Source: Alitta virens (taxonomy: Eukaryota; Annelida; Polychaeta; Phyllodocida; Nereididae). Taken from it: a stretch of DNA of 64,000 nt. Location of the stretch: positions 29,124,720-29,188,719 of the forward strand of contig OW028585.1 of NCBI GenBank assembly GCA_932294295.1, read 5' to 3'. This document shows, one piece after another, positions 1 through 15,000 of the stretch (position 1 is the stretch's first letter; the number at the start of each line of letters is the position of its first letter). The notes beneath the pieces were generated by a model. The model was not told the DNA's origin. It saw only the letters and a list, made by a program, of their open reading frames with translations, and made no database searches. Position numbers and translations under genes: made by a program.

Positions 1-89
1 TCCTGTGATATTCATGAAAGTACCCGGTGGGCAAGAGACGCCGTGGGCACTGCCCGAAATGCAGTACTGCCCAGTAGGACACAGGTCAC
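1..89 (-). CDS. Cys-module gene exon 39 (cut by window edge)
   Basis: Begins GDLCPTGQYCISGSAHG and continues CPPGTF to the left edge, still open. Acceptor TTCTTACAG. The gene continues outside the window. Confidence 0.9.
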
Positions 90-3000
90 CTGTAAGAAAA
101 TATTACATAAAAAAGACCAAATAAGATAGATATTGCAAAAGAACGGCAATCAATAAAGTAGAAAGTGAGCACAATTTGTATAAAACTTTGAATACTGAAT
201 ATTGAGCATAGACTCCTTCAAAATTTCTGAATGATCTGTTCAACATAACATTGTGACTTGCAAGATCCGTTCTAGTCTAGCTTTCAACAAGCAAACTGAC
301 AATAAAAGGCAAATAATGTTCAGTAAATAACTGTAACTAATACATACCTGATACTGCTGTATAGCTAACAAAATAATACAAGACTTCGAATCATGGCCAC
401 CAATTTGCAGAGATATGCATCTTTTAATAAGTAATTCAACGATAACCTGCTCCAGTAATCTACCATATTATGATCTGAGGCAGTTCATAAGTACAACTTT
501 TGAATTGAATTTAAAATAATTTATTTGGCAATTAAACAAGAATACAGCATGATATTTTGTTATTTTTGGCATGATAAATTTAAAGTTATTAAATATATTC
601 TATTAATGTTAAACTTGCCAGGAGACCCCAAAGAACCTCAGTGGGTTGTGTTAGGGGCCACCTTAAATTGATACAATATTAATATTATAATAGATAAAAA
701 AAAATTATAATACCAACTAATGGGCCTAACAACGGACTATGCAGTGTGCTTTCTGCAAAAATTCCAGACCTCGATCATCATGAATGAAAATCTTGTTATG
801 TATTATTAAAATGAGTGAATCCTACGTACCAGTCGTTCCATCCGTGGGGTTTGCTACTTCTGCACCATTCAGACAGTAATATCCAGCACTGCAATTCCTG
901 TCCGGATAATCGAGACCAGAACTTTGGCAATACATTCCAGCGATACAAGGAACCATCTCCGTGCTCCCCAGGGGGCAGTAGTATCCAGGGTCACATAATC
1001 CTCCTTCAGATGGGGCTACTGGTCTTGCTGCAGTGGCTCCACCTGTGCAGTAGTACCCTGCATCACATACTCCAGTTGGATGATCCAAACCCATGGAGTC
1101 GCAGTAGAATCTGTCAGAAAAAGGAAACATTTCAATACTTGTGTGTTCATCTGTGAATTTTCCAGACCATAAAAAAAAAAAAATTATCAAGACTGTATCA
1201 TATTTTAAAGTAAATCGCCTTGCACCCTTAAATAACTGACTGGAGGTCATTTGTACAAAAAATGCCTTGTGCTTCTAATTACTTTCATAATAAAGTAATT
1301 TCATGAACCCGTTTCAAAAGAAATATCTATAGACACAATATATAAATCCAATCATTATTTGGTATGCATTCCCGAAGAAACCCATGAAGTCCTAGCATCA
1401 TCATTTCACTCATCTCTCTGTAGATATCATAGACAGGTGGTCACATAACCTGTTTATACTTTAGCTAAATGCACAAACACAACATCAAAACAATAAGTTT
1501 ATCGAGTAAAGCGCAGTATAGCGGACCCAAATTTATGGCCATATTTGGCGTCCATGAAATGTTAAAAAATATCACTATTTTTAGAAAAAATTTGTTCTAG
1601 CACAGAAGAGGAATACTATTTGCGTAACACAGCAGGGGTTTGGGTGCAGCAGCCCTCAATAAAAGAAAGAAATTAACAATGTCTTGTCTTGAAATGAAAA
1701 GAGCGGTAGTTTTTTTGTGACGTCATTCATTGAATTCAGTGATAGGACGCCATAGGCATGACAAAAAGAATCGCTAAATAAGGTCATAAATTTGGGTCTG
1801 CTATACTGAATTTTTTCCAGTTTATCATACTCACCCAGGTAGACAATCTAAACACGCATCACTGCTGTGTCGCTGAGTTAAATTGTTAAACGTCCCAGCC
1901 GGACATGGATTAACGTAAGCACTGGTCTGGCCAGCTACACAGTAATATCCTTCTGGACAATCAATGGGCACTGTAGTGTTGATGGCACAATAAAATCCTG
2001 CAGGGCAAGTCTTGCAGGAGTCTTGGCGAGTTTCGTTTTGGTACTGACCAGCCGGGCATGGTGTGGGTGCAGCCGAACCAGTAGGACAGTGGTGACCTGA
2101 AAAATGCATGCAAAAAACAGTGAGGAAAAAGCTCAGACAGGCAATAGTATTACTTTAAATAATTTAAAAGTTCACAACATATGTTTTAGTCTAATAAAAG
2201 AATCAGGCAATATCCACTCAACTAAATATCAAATACTTGGACTGAAAAAATTTCTATTTCATTCAAATTTAAATTTTATCTGTGAAAAACACCTTACCAA
2301 AGTGCAGTAAATATGCAAAACAATTACTTGATAAACTGTAGATTTTTTGAATATTTTAAAGTACTGAATCGTGGCGGATGATGAAAGGCTGTGTACCAGT
2401 CAATAAGAACTCAATATTTCTTCATCAATAACCTATAATTTCATTATTATGTAATCAACATAATATCTTACCAGTTGGACATTCGTCTCCATACATTTCT
2501 CCCACAGGGTCAGGTACGGGTGAACCACCACTGCAGTAATACCCTGGATCGCAATCCTGTCCATCATTTGTCATGTTGGTGTACAGGCAATGCTTTCCTG
2601 CTGAGCATGGAGTGCATTCGCTTGCTGACTTTAGCATCCAGCTTGGTCTGACAATAATAAATAATGTAACATGTTAAGTGTTAGGGGTCCATATCGTTTG
2701 TTTCAAACGATACGATATGTATCTATTGATCGTAGAATCGATACTCGATATATCGATTGATACGAAAACTCTTCATAAAATCTTCAAAATACAGTGGCAG
2801 ACGAAATAAAGCTGACGAATGGTAGTGCATGCAAAATCCACCAGATGGCGCAATTACTTTCAACAGCTGCCACTAGGGTATAGTGGCGTTACCACAAAAA
2901 CCCTTCGTTTCATGGATTTAAGAAGTCAAACGATTATCGGTTGACCCAATGAAGTGATTCATGTAATCGTATCGGTTTAAAAGAAATATCGTGAACCGGT

Positions 3001-6000
3001 ACAGACACCTATTAATTGGTGTCCAAAGGTTACTTGCTGTAGGATCTGGTTGCTGCGAAAGGCGGAAAATATCACTATCACTCATATTAAGACTAAGATT
3101 CATAACTCAATGATTCACAGGCGGTGAGTAATAAAACAAAGGACACGCGATGCAGATGTATATGAGGAAAATGCAGTCTAAAGAAGAGTGCGGCTATTTT
3201 GCGATGTCAAGTAACAATTCATGTTAATTTTAAAGCAATTGAAAAGCAATCCTGTGAAGCCACTTAAAGTTGTTTGACAGTAATTTTTGCAGCAATTGTA
3301 TAGCAAAAAAATTTATAGTAATTTTATAATATTTCTAAGTAATTTTTTGTGGCAATTTTAAAGTAAAGTGCAGCAAGAGTGAGAAACCTTTTAAAAAGCA
3401 GGAAAATGCCAGGATCAAACTGTGACACGAGTACAATTAAACATTATCATTACCATCATAGCAATCTCCTACTTAGCAACATCAATTTTTTTATAATTGC
3501 AAATGTTACATTTCTAATTCTTATGAAAAACAACACAAAACTTACCCATATGTACCAGCGGGGCATGGAGTGGGCCAAGAGCTGCCCTCTGGACAATACG
3601 ACCCCTTGCGACACTGTCCTAACACCTCGTCCACTCCGTCATTGACTGGGGTGGGGGTGGTAGACCCCGCCAGAGCAAAATATCCTGCCGATATTTCCCC
3701 AGCAGGCTCAGAAAGACCTTAACGAATAATAAACAAATAATATGAATATAAAGTGACTATGCATTTACCAACCTGTAGCAATATATAATCTCCAAATGAG
3801 ATCAGTCAGAGTTGATGAAGTACAAAAGTTCCCCATTTACTTCATCAACTCCTACTGATGTTACATGCCCAATTAACAATACCCATATATGTAGCAAAAA
3901 TTTAAGATCAAACTGCTAATGAGGTTCAACTTTTACCAGTAAGAGGCAAAGATTCAATTTTTTTTTTTCAAACCGTTCCGGATGAGTTGACTAAAGAATT
4001 TCCAATTTAGTCTGGAATTAGTGCCAAACTTGACCTCAGTGACCACTATATCTACAATTGTAGCAAGTGGGAACCAATGACTCATTTTCACTGCCACAAC
4101 TAATGCAACCAGTTTAATAATAAGATCATTTTTTTTTTTTTTTTTTTTTTTTTGCGTAATATCCATATATAACGATATGCTGAAAACGCTTTACAATCAC
4201 TATCACAGGAGAGTTATTAAAAATTATCAAAAGGTAAAAAAGAAAGCAAAAGTGCTATGAACATATAAAACACAAAATATGAAAAATTGAGCATAAAATC
4301 AGGAAAAAGTCTCTCTGAATAGATAGTTTGCACTGTATATTCTCTGTGCAAGTTGTTTTTTCCTAAATAGTAGAACAGGACTTGCCGAACTTCGGAGCAT
4401 AGTCAGTACGAAAAAGAAGGCTGTGGATTTATGATGCAGCAATGAATTAACGCCCAAAATTCCACCAAAAACCAATTTGTCGGTGCATATTTTGCACCAT
4501 AGACAACCCCTAACTTCTCAACTGTCTATATCAAGTAAATTAAAGAGATTATACCATCAATAATATCGCTATTTTAACAGAATTGCTTTCTCCTCTCTAG
4601 CGGCCGAGGCCAATGAATGCACAGCATTAGGAGGTGTGAACTTCCAAGGACCAATTAAATCATGGCAAAGCAAATAAGAGGAAATTAAAAATTCATATAT
4701 TTATTACTGATAGGATCTATAGGCTTCTTTAATTAAAGTGCCGGCGAGCAGATATCTTTTCTAATATCATTATTTTCTTATTATTATTCATAAAAGCAAT
4801 GACGACAGTCATTTGAGATGAGAACTCCAATACCTTCTCTCTCTCTAATAACTACGATTATTTTTATTGCGGTAGTAGGCTTTCAGCATTGTATTCCGAT
4901 TGCTGACATCTCGACACTAAAACAGTCAAACCATGTAAAACATTTCTTCATACCTTCCGTGTCACAGTATTTTCCGCCAGGACATGTGGTGCATTCGCTG
5001 TCTGCCTTAAGCCCCGTCACATTACTGAAGGTGCCCACTGGACATGGTTTGGGAGTGGTCAAGGGGACAGATACAGTGCTGGCTGGACAGTAGGAACCTG
5101 TGGAAATACAAGAGAATTTTACAACTGTGTTGATGTAATTTCAGGACTTAATTTTGTGGTAAATATATAACACTACAATAAGGCAAAGAAACTTTCCAAT
5201 ATTATTTTTCATACAGAAAACATCACTCTTATTAGTTTATTTATGATGAATATATATATTGAAATAAAGCAAAGGAACTCTACAACATCCTTCTTACCAG
5301 GTTATTTTGCACAGGATGAAAAATACATTTGCTTATAATTTAGAGTTTCCCAATGGCCCGTTTTGCAGGAAAACATTCCTCTTTACAGCATAAACAATGG
5401 GCATTTTTATTATATCTGGTCTAAACTGATAGGCAGCCCTATTAGTGAGATTACATTGAGATGAGGTGTTAGCATAACTGATAAATTTTCTGTACCTTGT
5501 GGACAATCTCTCGGAGCTTCCCCGGGGAAGCACAAAAATCCTGCCGGACACAATTCACACTCCCACATTCCGGTATTGTTGGCATGGTAACCGATGGAAC
5601 ATAGCGACGGACTATCTGAACCAGCAGTGCAGATGTAATGTTGAGGACAGATGGCGCCGGTAGTCTCATTATCATTTGGTTCCGAAAGATAGGCGCCCCC
5701 TGTGCAGTAGTAGCCTGGTGAGCAGCCGCCAGTCGGCGCAGTAAGGCCAGTGGTGTTGCAGAACTGTCCAGGATCACAACTAACGCAGGCAGATGACTCT
5801 GACTTGCCTACAATATGACATAGAGAAATATATCTCCTAATGTGAGATTACAAAATTGGCTGGTGGGTCGAAAAGCAACAATAAATTGAAAATTCTAACA
5901 AGGCTAGAACAATTTCAAGCAACAAATCTGAATAAATAATGACACAACTAAGCCAGAATACAGCCACTTGTTTAGAACAGCCATATGTCACCAACAGCCA

Positions 6001-9000
6001 CAACATCTCAACCCATCCCCACCCTCAAGGCCCCAACTCAAGCTTCATTGATTTTAAAACACTCTATACGGCCATTTGCCACCTTTCATGAACAGCCAAA
6101 TTTATCAATTCCCTTATAAATGTGAATGCTCAAAACAGGTTTGAATGTACACATTGTGTCATATATCCAGAGAAACAGCTCGCTCGACACAGGCCTACTA
6201 AAAGATTTATGAAAACAGGGAGAAACAACCATTACCTCCAGTAAACGGATTGTACGTTCCCGCAGGACAGGGCACCATGAATGTCGTTCCCTCTGGGCAG
6301 TAATAACCAGCATGGCACAGATCGCCGTAGGTGACGATTGTTTTATTTCCTGAAGGATCGTCGTTATAAACAGGTTCGTTGTTGATTGCAGATCCGTAGC
6401 ATATATGGCCTGCTTTGCATAATCCCGAGGGTCCCGTAGCACCTCTGTCTGCACAGAAGTAACCGGGTGGACACGTATGACAGTCATCGATTGAAGATCT
6501 GTGCGTTCTGAAAAGAATATATAGTGTACATTGGCACAAGCTTCATTTCATCTCATCATGATGTCTGCCCTCAACAGCTAGTCATATGTATCACCAACTG
6601 ACACCACCACCTTAATAGAGGGAATCTAGAAATTAGAATTATTCCATTTCCAACGCTCAACTCCATAACCCTGCAGAACAAGTGATTAGTTTGGCAGTCA
6701 GTATGGCAAGCCAAGGTAAAGCTAAAGGCAGGGTATCCACTCAATTTTGAAAACAAAATTCCCTGTATTTTCCCTGTTTCACTAGATATTTTCCCAGGTG
6801 ATTGTACGGCCTCCTGGTACCCAATAGCTGTATCTTCACCACCAAAATACCACTAAGTTTAGCATAATTATTAAATCAACAGCGTCCATTTCAACCTATG
6901 AAACTTAATATCTACAATAAGCCACACTGCCATCCAGCGTTATTCATTTCCGATCAAAATTCTGTTAGCATTTTACATACTATTATACATATAATGACAA
7001 AATTCCCTGTGTTTTCCCTGAATTCGTAACCTAACATCAAATTCCCTGAATTTTCCCTGCAGGGAATTTTTTTTACAATTTTCCCTGTTTTGCCTATTTT
7101 TCCTGTCCAGTGGATACCCTGAGAGGGCTCTGGTATTATCATTGAGGTCTTCCTAAATAGATCGTGGAATGGAAGAAACGTGTGCCCTTATTAGGTATGC
7201 CACTCACAGGCAGAACTTGATATCCTATGACAGCTGAATACTTAACATAAATACACAGATTATTCGGGATCACTACTTACTGATTGGAAAATGTTCCCGG
7301 AGGACAATCTTCAGTCGTAAAGCTAGAATTTCCGCAATATTTTCCCGCTGGACACCCCAGATGATCCAACATCCCCTTAGTAGGGCAATAGAATCCCGGT
7401 TCACATTTTATACATTCCCCCTGAGCCACATAAGGGTTGTACGTCCCGATCTCACATTCTCGCTGAGCCAAAGATCCATTTGGGGAGTAGTAACCTGAGA
7501 CAGAAATATTTTAGTAATTATTGGGCAGAACATAACCACTAGATTCCTCACAGAATATTAACAAAAGTTCCATACATATCATTGAAAACCTGCATCAAGC
7601 CCAGACTTAATCTACGTTAAATTTGTTAAGAATTAATAGATGCAAAAATAGTCCATCTTGCCACTGTTATTCTCCACTAAATAATATTTGTTGATACGGA
7701 ATTTGGCTCACTAAAATCACTACAGCCAAATGAGATATAAAATAATACAATCAGGGCTCCAACAGAAATCATGAAATTAAATTCCATGACTTTTCCATGA
7801 CCATTCACAGAATTTCCCGGACTTTCTTTCGATAAAATCTGCACAACAAAGTCAATGATTGCAAATTATAATATTATATTTTGTCTCCAAAATTCCATGA
7901 CTTTTCCGTGACTTTTTTAAAATTTCTATTATTCCATGACTTTCTATGACAACCAATTTTTCCAAGATTTTCCAGGATTTTCCATGACTGTGGGAACCCT
8001 GTACAATGGAATGATAACCACATCCATTGTGATAAAAAAAATTAACATCATAGCACTTCTGTTGATGTCGAAGTTTGGTGGTGCTATTGTTCCACATTAT
8101 CATTTTATAGTATGACAATAGAAAATGGATTGATATTCAATACCCTATCCACATACCTGCATCAGTAGCATATTGGCGAGGCGTCTTCGCTCCCCCTGTG
8201 CAATAATATCCACCCCAACACATCCCTGTAGGTTCACCACCAGCTACAGAACTGCAGTAATAACCCGCATCGCATTCGAAACACTCGTAGTTGTTCACCG
8301 CTCCTGTTGCGTTGCTGTAGGTCCCCTGCGGACAAGGTTTAGGGACAGATGATCCTGAAAAGATAAAGTGAAAAATAGTGATGGGAGCCCGATGTATTCG
8401 AAGCACTTAATAGTTATTCACTGCTCCAGTGGACTGAGTGTGCCAACTGATCATTGTTTTACCTGTTAAACAAACTTCCCTAAGTAGGGTTTAGTGCAGT
8501 ATAGCGGACCCAAATCTATGCCCATATTTGGCGTCCATTAAAAATTAAATTTTTATCAAATATTTCACAAGTTTGAAGTTTTAGCGCAATTAAAATAACA
8601 TTTGGTGTAGAATGGCGGGGGTTTGGGGGCGGTAGCCCCCTAAAAAAGTAAAAAAACTCGTCTTTACCGTGAATATGAAAATCGCCGTCATAACTACATT
8701 AGTTTGTGACATCATAAATTGATTTCAAGCACTTTTACGTCATAGGCCAGGCAAAGAGGCTCGTTACATACACTGTATGGTCATAAATCCGGGTCTGCTA
8801 CACTGCACTTTTACCCCTGAGTAAAGCTAAACTAACTTCACAAGCTGGACAGTCAACATTTCTATGGCACTGGGAGAGTTCACCTCAGCTCAGCCATCTT
8901 ATGCGTTACCTCAGATTCCAAAAGCAATGACTTCAAACATTGTTGACACATGTGCAAATCTCACACAAACTCTCCCGGGACCATAAGAATTCAAGTTTAG

Positions 9001-12000
9001 GCATGACCAATTAGCTAGGGACACTTATAAAATGGATAAATAAGACAAACGGGATATTGATTTGGTCTTGTCACTGAAAAGCATATCTGTACACTGCTGC
9101 CACCTGTCGTTTTTGAAGACACACATCTTCCTGTCCTGTTACACTGATGAATTAAATGAGCGATATTAACAAGCAGTCACAGCAGGTAATCACGTAATAG
9201 TGTGGACCACTGTATACTGACGACATACCACATGCAAATTTCATAAAAAATTAACAGTTAAGTGAGATTTTTCATTCACATTCAAAGTCTACATTAACGT
9301 CGAAAGTACAAGACCACAACTGATAACAAAATTTAGCGAATTTAGGAAATCTTACCTAACACACAGTATCCACCAGCAGGGCATATTTCCCCAGTTGTGC
9401 CATCCGTTGGACTAGAGGTCATTGCCCCCAAGTAGCACACATACCCTGGATCACAAGGTGCCCTGGGAGAGAGCAACCCTGGGGCATCGCAATACCACCC
9501 AAGGTCACAAAGGTGACAGTCGGTCATTTGCTCCAAATCTGTGATGCAATAATAATCAATTGAAGATGAAATTGCATCAATAACTTCAGTTATGAGTAGT
9601 TCTACAGTGCCTGACACCGAAGTTACAGCCGCCAGCAGAATTGTGGGCCACGATAATGATTATTATTAATGAAAATAATTATAGAAATGTCCATCATCAA
9701 ACTTTCTCTGTCAGAATATTTTGGATCCTAGAAGACTAATCTGAAATATGCATTATCCAATACCCACTTGTCACATTTCCATATCTGCCGATCGGACAGG
9801 GGGTGGCAGCTTTTACCCCTTCCTCACAGTAGTACCCTCCTGGACAATTAATCGGGGTCGAAGTTCCAATCGGACAATAGTAACCTGCAGGACACACTTT
9901 ACATGAAGTCACATTTGGCGTGCCGAAAACATCTGTGTATGTTCCTTCTGGGCATTGTTCCTATAATTAAATGCAAAATATTGTCATCACAAAATTTAAA
10001 TCATGTTAAAGATTCATTATATGTGTCTATGCAATGCATCTCTATTTCACGAAACACCTGGGCAATCACGTCAGGGTTCAAAGCCAACTGAGGGCATAGA
10101 AATCCAGCGCAACATCACAATTTAGACCACCCTTAGTCCAATATTTATTGTATTAATGCTGAGGTGGCCTTAACAGGGCAGCTGGGTGGTCTAGTGGTAA
10201 GACGCTCGCCTGCTCCTCTGAAGGACCCGGGTTCAATCCCAGGCCCGGGTAACCTTTCATGAGCATCATCCCAGCTGTATGTCATTCGGATGAGACGTAA
10301 AATTGGCGGTCCCTTGTACTCATCTGTCTATGCTGAGGCAAGTAAAAGATCCCACCCATGGGGTAAATGTGTAACATGGGTGGACTCCTCCTCTCTTTCC
10401 CACCTCATCAATCAACACTCGATAGCGGCAAGAACTTGCCTTAGAGGGCTGCACTTCACATATCTATCTATCTATCTATCTATCTATTACAAGAGAGGTG
10501 GTCTAAAGACAAGTTCCAAGGTAAAGGTTATTTTGTCTGACTTATCCATGATTTATGCTAGTGCAATGCGGTCCGTACTTTCAGTCTGATAGAATATGAG
10601 TAAAGCATTTGCAGCTATACCAAAACCCTACATGTAAGTAATAACACCTACGACGACCAATGTACTAGTCTTAGTAACTTTCACATATCATTATTAGACT
10701 CTTTGCTTACCATTCTTGGTCCATACGACCCTATCATCGCCGGACTGATCCCATAAGGGTTGGTGATAGGACTAGGGCAATAGAAACCCTTGTCACATTG
10801 TCCAGAGGGCGTTTCAACTCCTTCGAGGCAGTACCGACCAGGATCGCAAGGAAGACAGTCATCAACACTTTCGCCATTTAAACTGGGGTTGTAGGTTCCG
10901 ATTGGGCAATTGATCATTTCCAAAGTAGCTGAAACAGTCAAGTATTGCCATTAAGTATCAAATGCATACTATATGCGTATGTGTATTTTATATATGTTTG
11001 ATATGCTCCAGTATTAGCATGAGAATATAGAGCTGGAGCGAAAATACATCTGTAAATATTATAATCAACTTATTAGGCAGCACGGACATACAGTGCTCCG
11101 TTGTATTACAGTGAGGTTGTATTACCATGATCTTGTAATCATGTGCATGTCTATTGCAATTTGCCAATAACATGGTTTTTAGTAAATGCAAATTCTTAAC
11201 AGGTGGCAGCACCTGTCAGTCAGTGTGCCATCTAGTGGTAATACATCAGGGTATTACAACCTCACGGTACTACAACGGAGCACTCAATAAATCAAACAAT
11301 TTTATCTGGCGCTTGCCAATCAGATGAGATTTCATTATTAAGCTGATGTAAAATTGTACATGTCACCAAAAATGGGCACAAATGCACAAAAAAAGAACAG
11401 GTGACATAATTCTGACCATACGGATGATCCCACACTATAAGCAATATGCGCCAGTCTCCTCAAATTTATTAACAGACTATTACTAAACACAATTATTTTT
11501 TACAAATTTCACTAATAAATCACAATATTAAGAAATGCACATACCTTCAGGGCAGTATTGAGCTTTACTGCAATCTGTGGCTGCAGCAACATCCTTCAAC
11601 CCCTCTGGACAGAAATACCCAGCAGGGCATCGTTTCTCTGTGAGCATCGAGGAGAGGCTGGTTGATGTGCCATTGCAGAAATGCCTGCAAGATAGCAATT
11701 AACATATGATAAACTGAACTATCTTTTGGTCATTGTAATGCAATGTACTGTCTCAATGCCATTCGTCTAAAGCTTGATTGTTTAATTATGACCATCCCCT
11801 TGTAACAGCGTCTATTACCAACTTGTTCGCTTTGTCCGTTTTATGCAACAGGAGCTTAGTCAGTTTATATGAACTCTGGCGGCAGGTCATATAAGCTGTG
11901 ACATGGCTTGGAGTCAACACCATGATACACTTTCACCTCATGGTAACACTGAGTACAAGGCACTACCAATAGTGGATTTTTTACGGAAGGTTCTCTATAT

Positions 12001-15000
12001 ATCCGCCAGGTGGCTATGACAGAATACTGCAATTCTATTGGCTGAAAAAGGTCCCGCCCTTGGCGGTGATTGGCTGAAGCAAAGTGCATCCTAGCAGCAG
12101 TATTTTTAGTGCATTTTAATGTATATTTAACACCTTATCATTCAGTTGATTTTTATTATTTTTCTGAGAAAGTTATATTTATTGAATAAGTCAGTGATTA
12201 TCTACTATGTCTGAAAAGCAAAATGAGTAATAAGAGGAGTGGAAGGACTTATGTCTTGCTGAACTCAGGGCTGCTCAGTGAAAAGACTCGATAGTGGTAG
12301 ATGTGAAGTAATTACAGTAGCGAATGGTCTTAGTGCAGATTGTTCTGAATTTGGAGGGGACTGAAAAGCACTTTTAAAACATTCAACGTTTCACGTGACC
12401 GACATCCAGCTGAGATACAGCTCATGAAGAGCTTCTGGGTCAAGATTTGAACCCGGGACCTTCAATGGAACCAGCCAAAGCACTAACACACCAATACCTT
12501 AACCACTCTGCCACCCAACTGTAACTTCATAGATTTAAACTTCATAGACTTTCATTAGACTTCTTGTACATACCCTATTCTGCATATATCACATGCAGTC
12601 TGTCCCTCAGTCGAGAAGAAACCTTCACCGCAATCGTAAGGAGCGACAGTTCCCTTTAAGCAGTAATATCCTGCAGGGCAGGGAAGGCAGTCGAATTGCC
12701 TCTTTGCTGGTTCACCTGTGTTAAATAAAGCAATCATGATAATTGGGTAGGCCAGCCATAATGGACATAATTTTTTACTAAGATTTTTATTTATTGGTTC
12801 ATCATGAATGAATTAGTTGGAATTGCTAGGTATGTTTCTGTATATATATGCATTAGGGCATTTTGTCATTGAATAGCACACAAATTACATAGGCAATGTA
12901 AATAGTTCATACGGAGAATACTTTTGCAAATGTAAATAGTTCACAGATAGCGTTAGCTTTAGGTGTTCTGGAAGTAGGTGGTATTCCTCTGTTCCAGATC
13001 AATTTTTCTTTTGTATAGTTCACGACTGAATTGAGAATATATAGTTTTGTGCAATATATACATTTGGTTTCTCACAATATTTTATTATATAGCTGGCTGA
13101 GCCTCTGATTCCGCCCTGCTAGTATTAGTCCTCGGTATTTATTGTTTACTGTTAATATTTCTAAATTTAGGCCTCTAATGCTGCCCTGCATCCTGGTTCC
13201 AAATTTCTTCAGATTTATAAATTCTTGGACCCCAGAACTTGTCTAGTGCGTTCTTAAAAGCATTTAGACTCTGTGCCATTACCACTTTTTCTGATAATTT
13301 ATTCCACTCTTCAACCGTCCTTATGGATGAGAGAATACTTTTGCAACCCACTGCATATAAATGCAGAACTATAGCCCCAATTTCAAATGCCCATAACTAG
13401 CAGGTTTTACACACAGCCCTGTTTATATATGCATCTTAAATCAGCATTTAATCTGCCTTGGAAAACAAAGTTGTGAATTGCAACAGCAGTTGGATATATA
13501 ACAACAATCAAGTTTCTGATGATATAGATGATAGTATAACAATGTTACCAACTCCTCTATTATTTCTCATCTATTCATTTGTAAATATTTCACCTTGTTT
13601 TTTATCACAATTTTCTGTAGGCAAAAAGCTTTTATAGCTTATGTTTTTACTTCGCATCTATTTTTGGTTCTTCGAGTCAATGCAGAGATGACGTCACGTG
13701 TACCCAGAATTCATGAACTCTACGAACCAAAAATAGGCTCAGTAAAATCCAGATCAAACTTCAAGTAAGTTTCGTTTAATCTTAGAATTTATCGTTATTT
13801 GTATCACCACCGACTTTAAATCTTATCTTATCTTATCTTATCTTAGCAAGAGAAACATACCTGGTCCTACATAAACAGGATTCAGTGTACCAGCGGATCC
13901 CTGAGTCACTCCCCATGGCATGTATGTGCCCGCTTCACACATCACTGGGTGGACGTAGGCTGCTTCACAATAGTGGCCTGTTAAAAAATCAAAATAGACT
14001 CATATCAAAACTCTGGAACATGAAGTTTAACAGGTACAACACTTTAAGACAATATTAACTCAACTGTACGCTTGCAAAATAAATATTCCAGACCAGCATT
14101 TCTGCCGAGAAATAGGATTAAGATAGGGTACTATGTGTAAGCCTGTTACCGGCATTTGAACCAAAAAGACCTTTGTAGTAGCAGGTGGCAATTACCATAG
14201 CCACTACCCTAGCCACTGACTGAAGTGAACTTCTTCTCCATTGATGTTGTCCTGTCGCTGTGAGGCCAATATTTGTTATGCTTCCAACTGAGCAGATTAG
14301 GTAACAATTTAAATACAGTAACAGCCAATACTACTTTATCATTAAAATTTGACTACAAACAAAAAAGAAATCTGTTGATTGTTGGATTTAGATCGAAAGG
14401 CAACACGCAAACTACTTGTTCAAAAACAATGACTGAACACACTGTTTGCTGGGAATGCAAGACATCATCTCCTGGACTTCCCGGATGTACCAGAAACAAG
14501 AACAGGTATCATGACACACAAAACAGAATATAATATATCTCAAAGTAAATGACACACCTTGAGTACAGTTCTTGCATTCGTCTTGAGAAGTAATCCCATA
14601 ATCGTCATTGTATGTTCCATTATTGCAAGAAAACTCGGTTGCAAATCTCGTTCCATTTGGACAGTAATAACCAGGGGGACAGGTACCTGATGGGGCCGAA
14701 TCTCCACCTTAAAATAAAAGAAACCGGAATAGATAAATATGCATGTCCAATTGTATTCTTAGTAGCAAAAATAGCTTAATAAGACCATCTTTTATTATAC
14801 GTATCTTCAGAGTATCCACTCAATTTTAAAAACAAAATTCCCTGTATTTTCCTTGATTTTTCCCTGTTTCACTAGATATTTTCCCAGGTGATTATACGGC
14901 CTCCTGGTACCGAATAGCTGTACCTTCACCACCAAAATACCACTAAGTTTAGTGTCCGACTCCCAACTCCTTGTATCGCAATCGCAAAACTTTTTATCTG

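Noticed and set aside
815..1156. 113-codon plus-strand frame over exon 38
   Set aside because: Antisense shadow of the cysteine-module exon, which has splice sites and the family motif on the minus strand.
2104..2310. Small AT-rich plus-strand frame in an intron
   Set aside because: Low-complexity composition, no domain, no splice support.
10177..10250. A functional tRNA gene
   Set aside because: A and B boxes are present, but the stem pairing is poor and the sequence continues into a dispersed SINE body with a TATC tail.
10441..10500. CRISPR-like spacing of short repeats
   Set aside because: Simple tetranucleotide repeat without spacers, in a eukaryotic genome.
11865..12089. 74-codon minus-strand frame, and its relative at 27221-27430
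   Set aside because: Both come from the non-coding family B repeat and are not conserved as reading frames.
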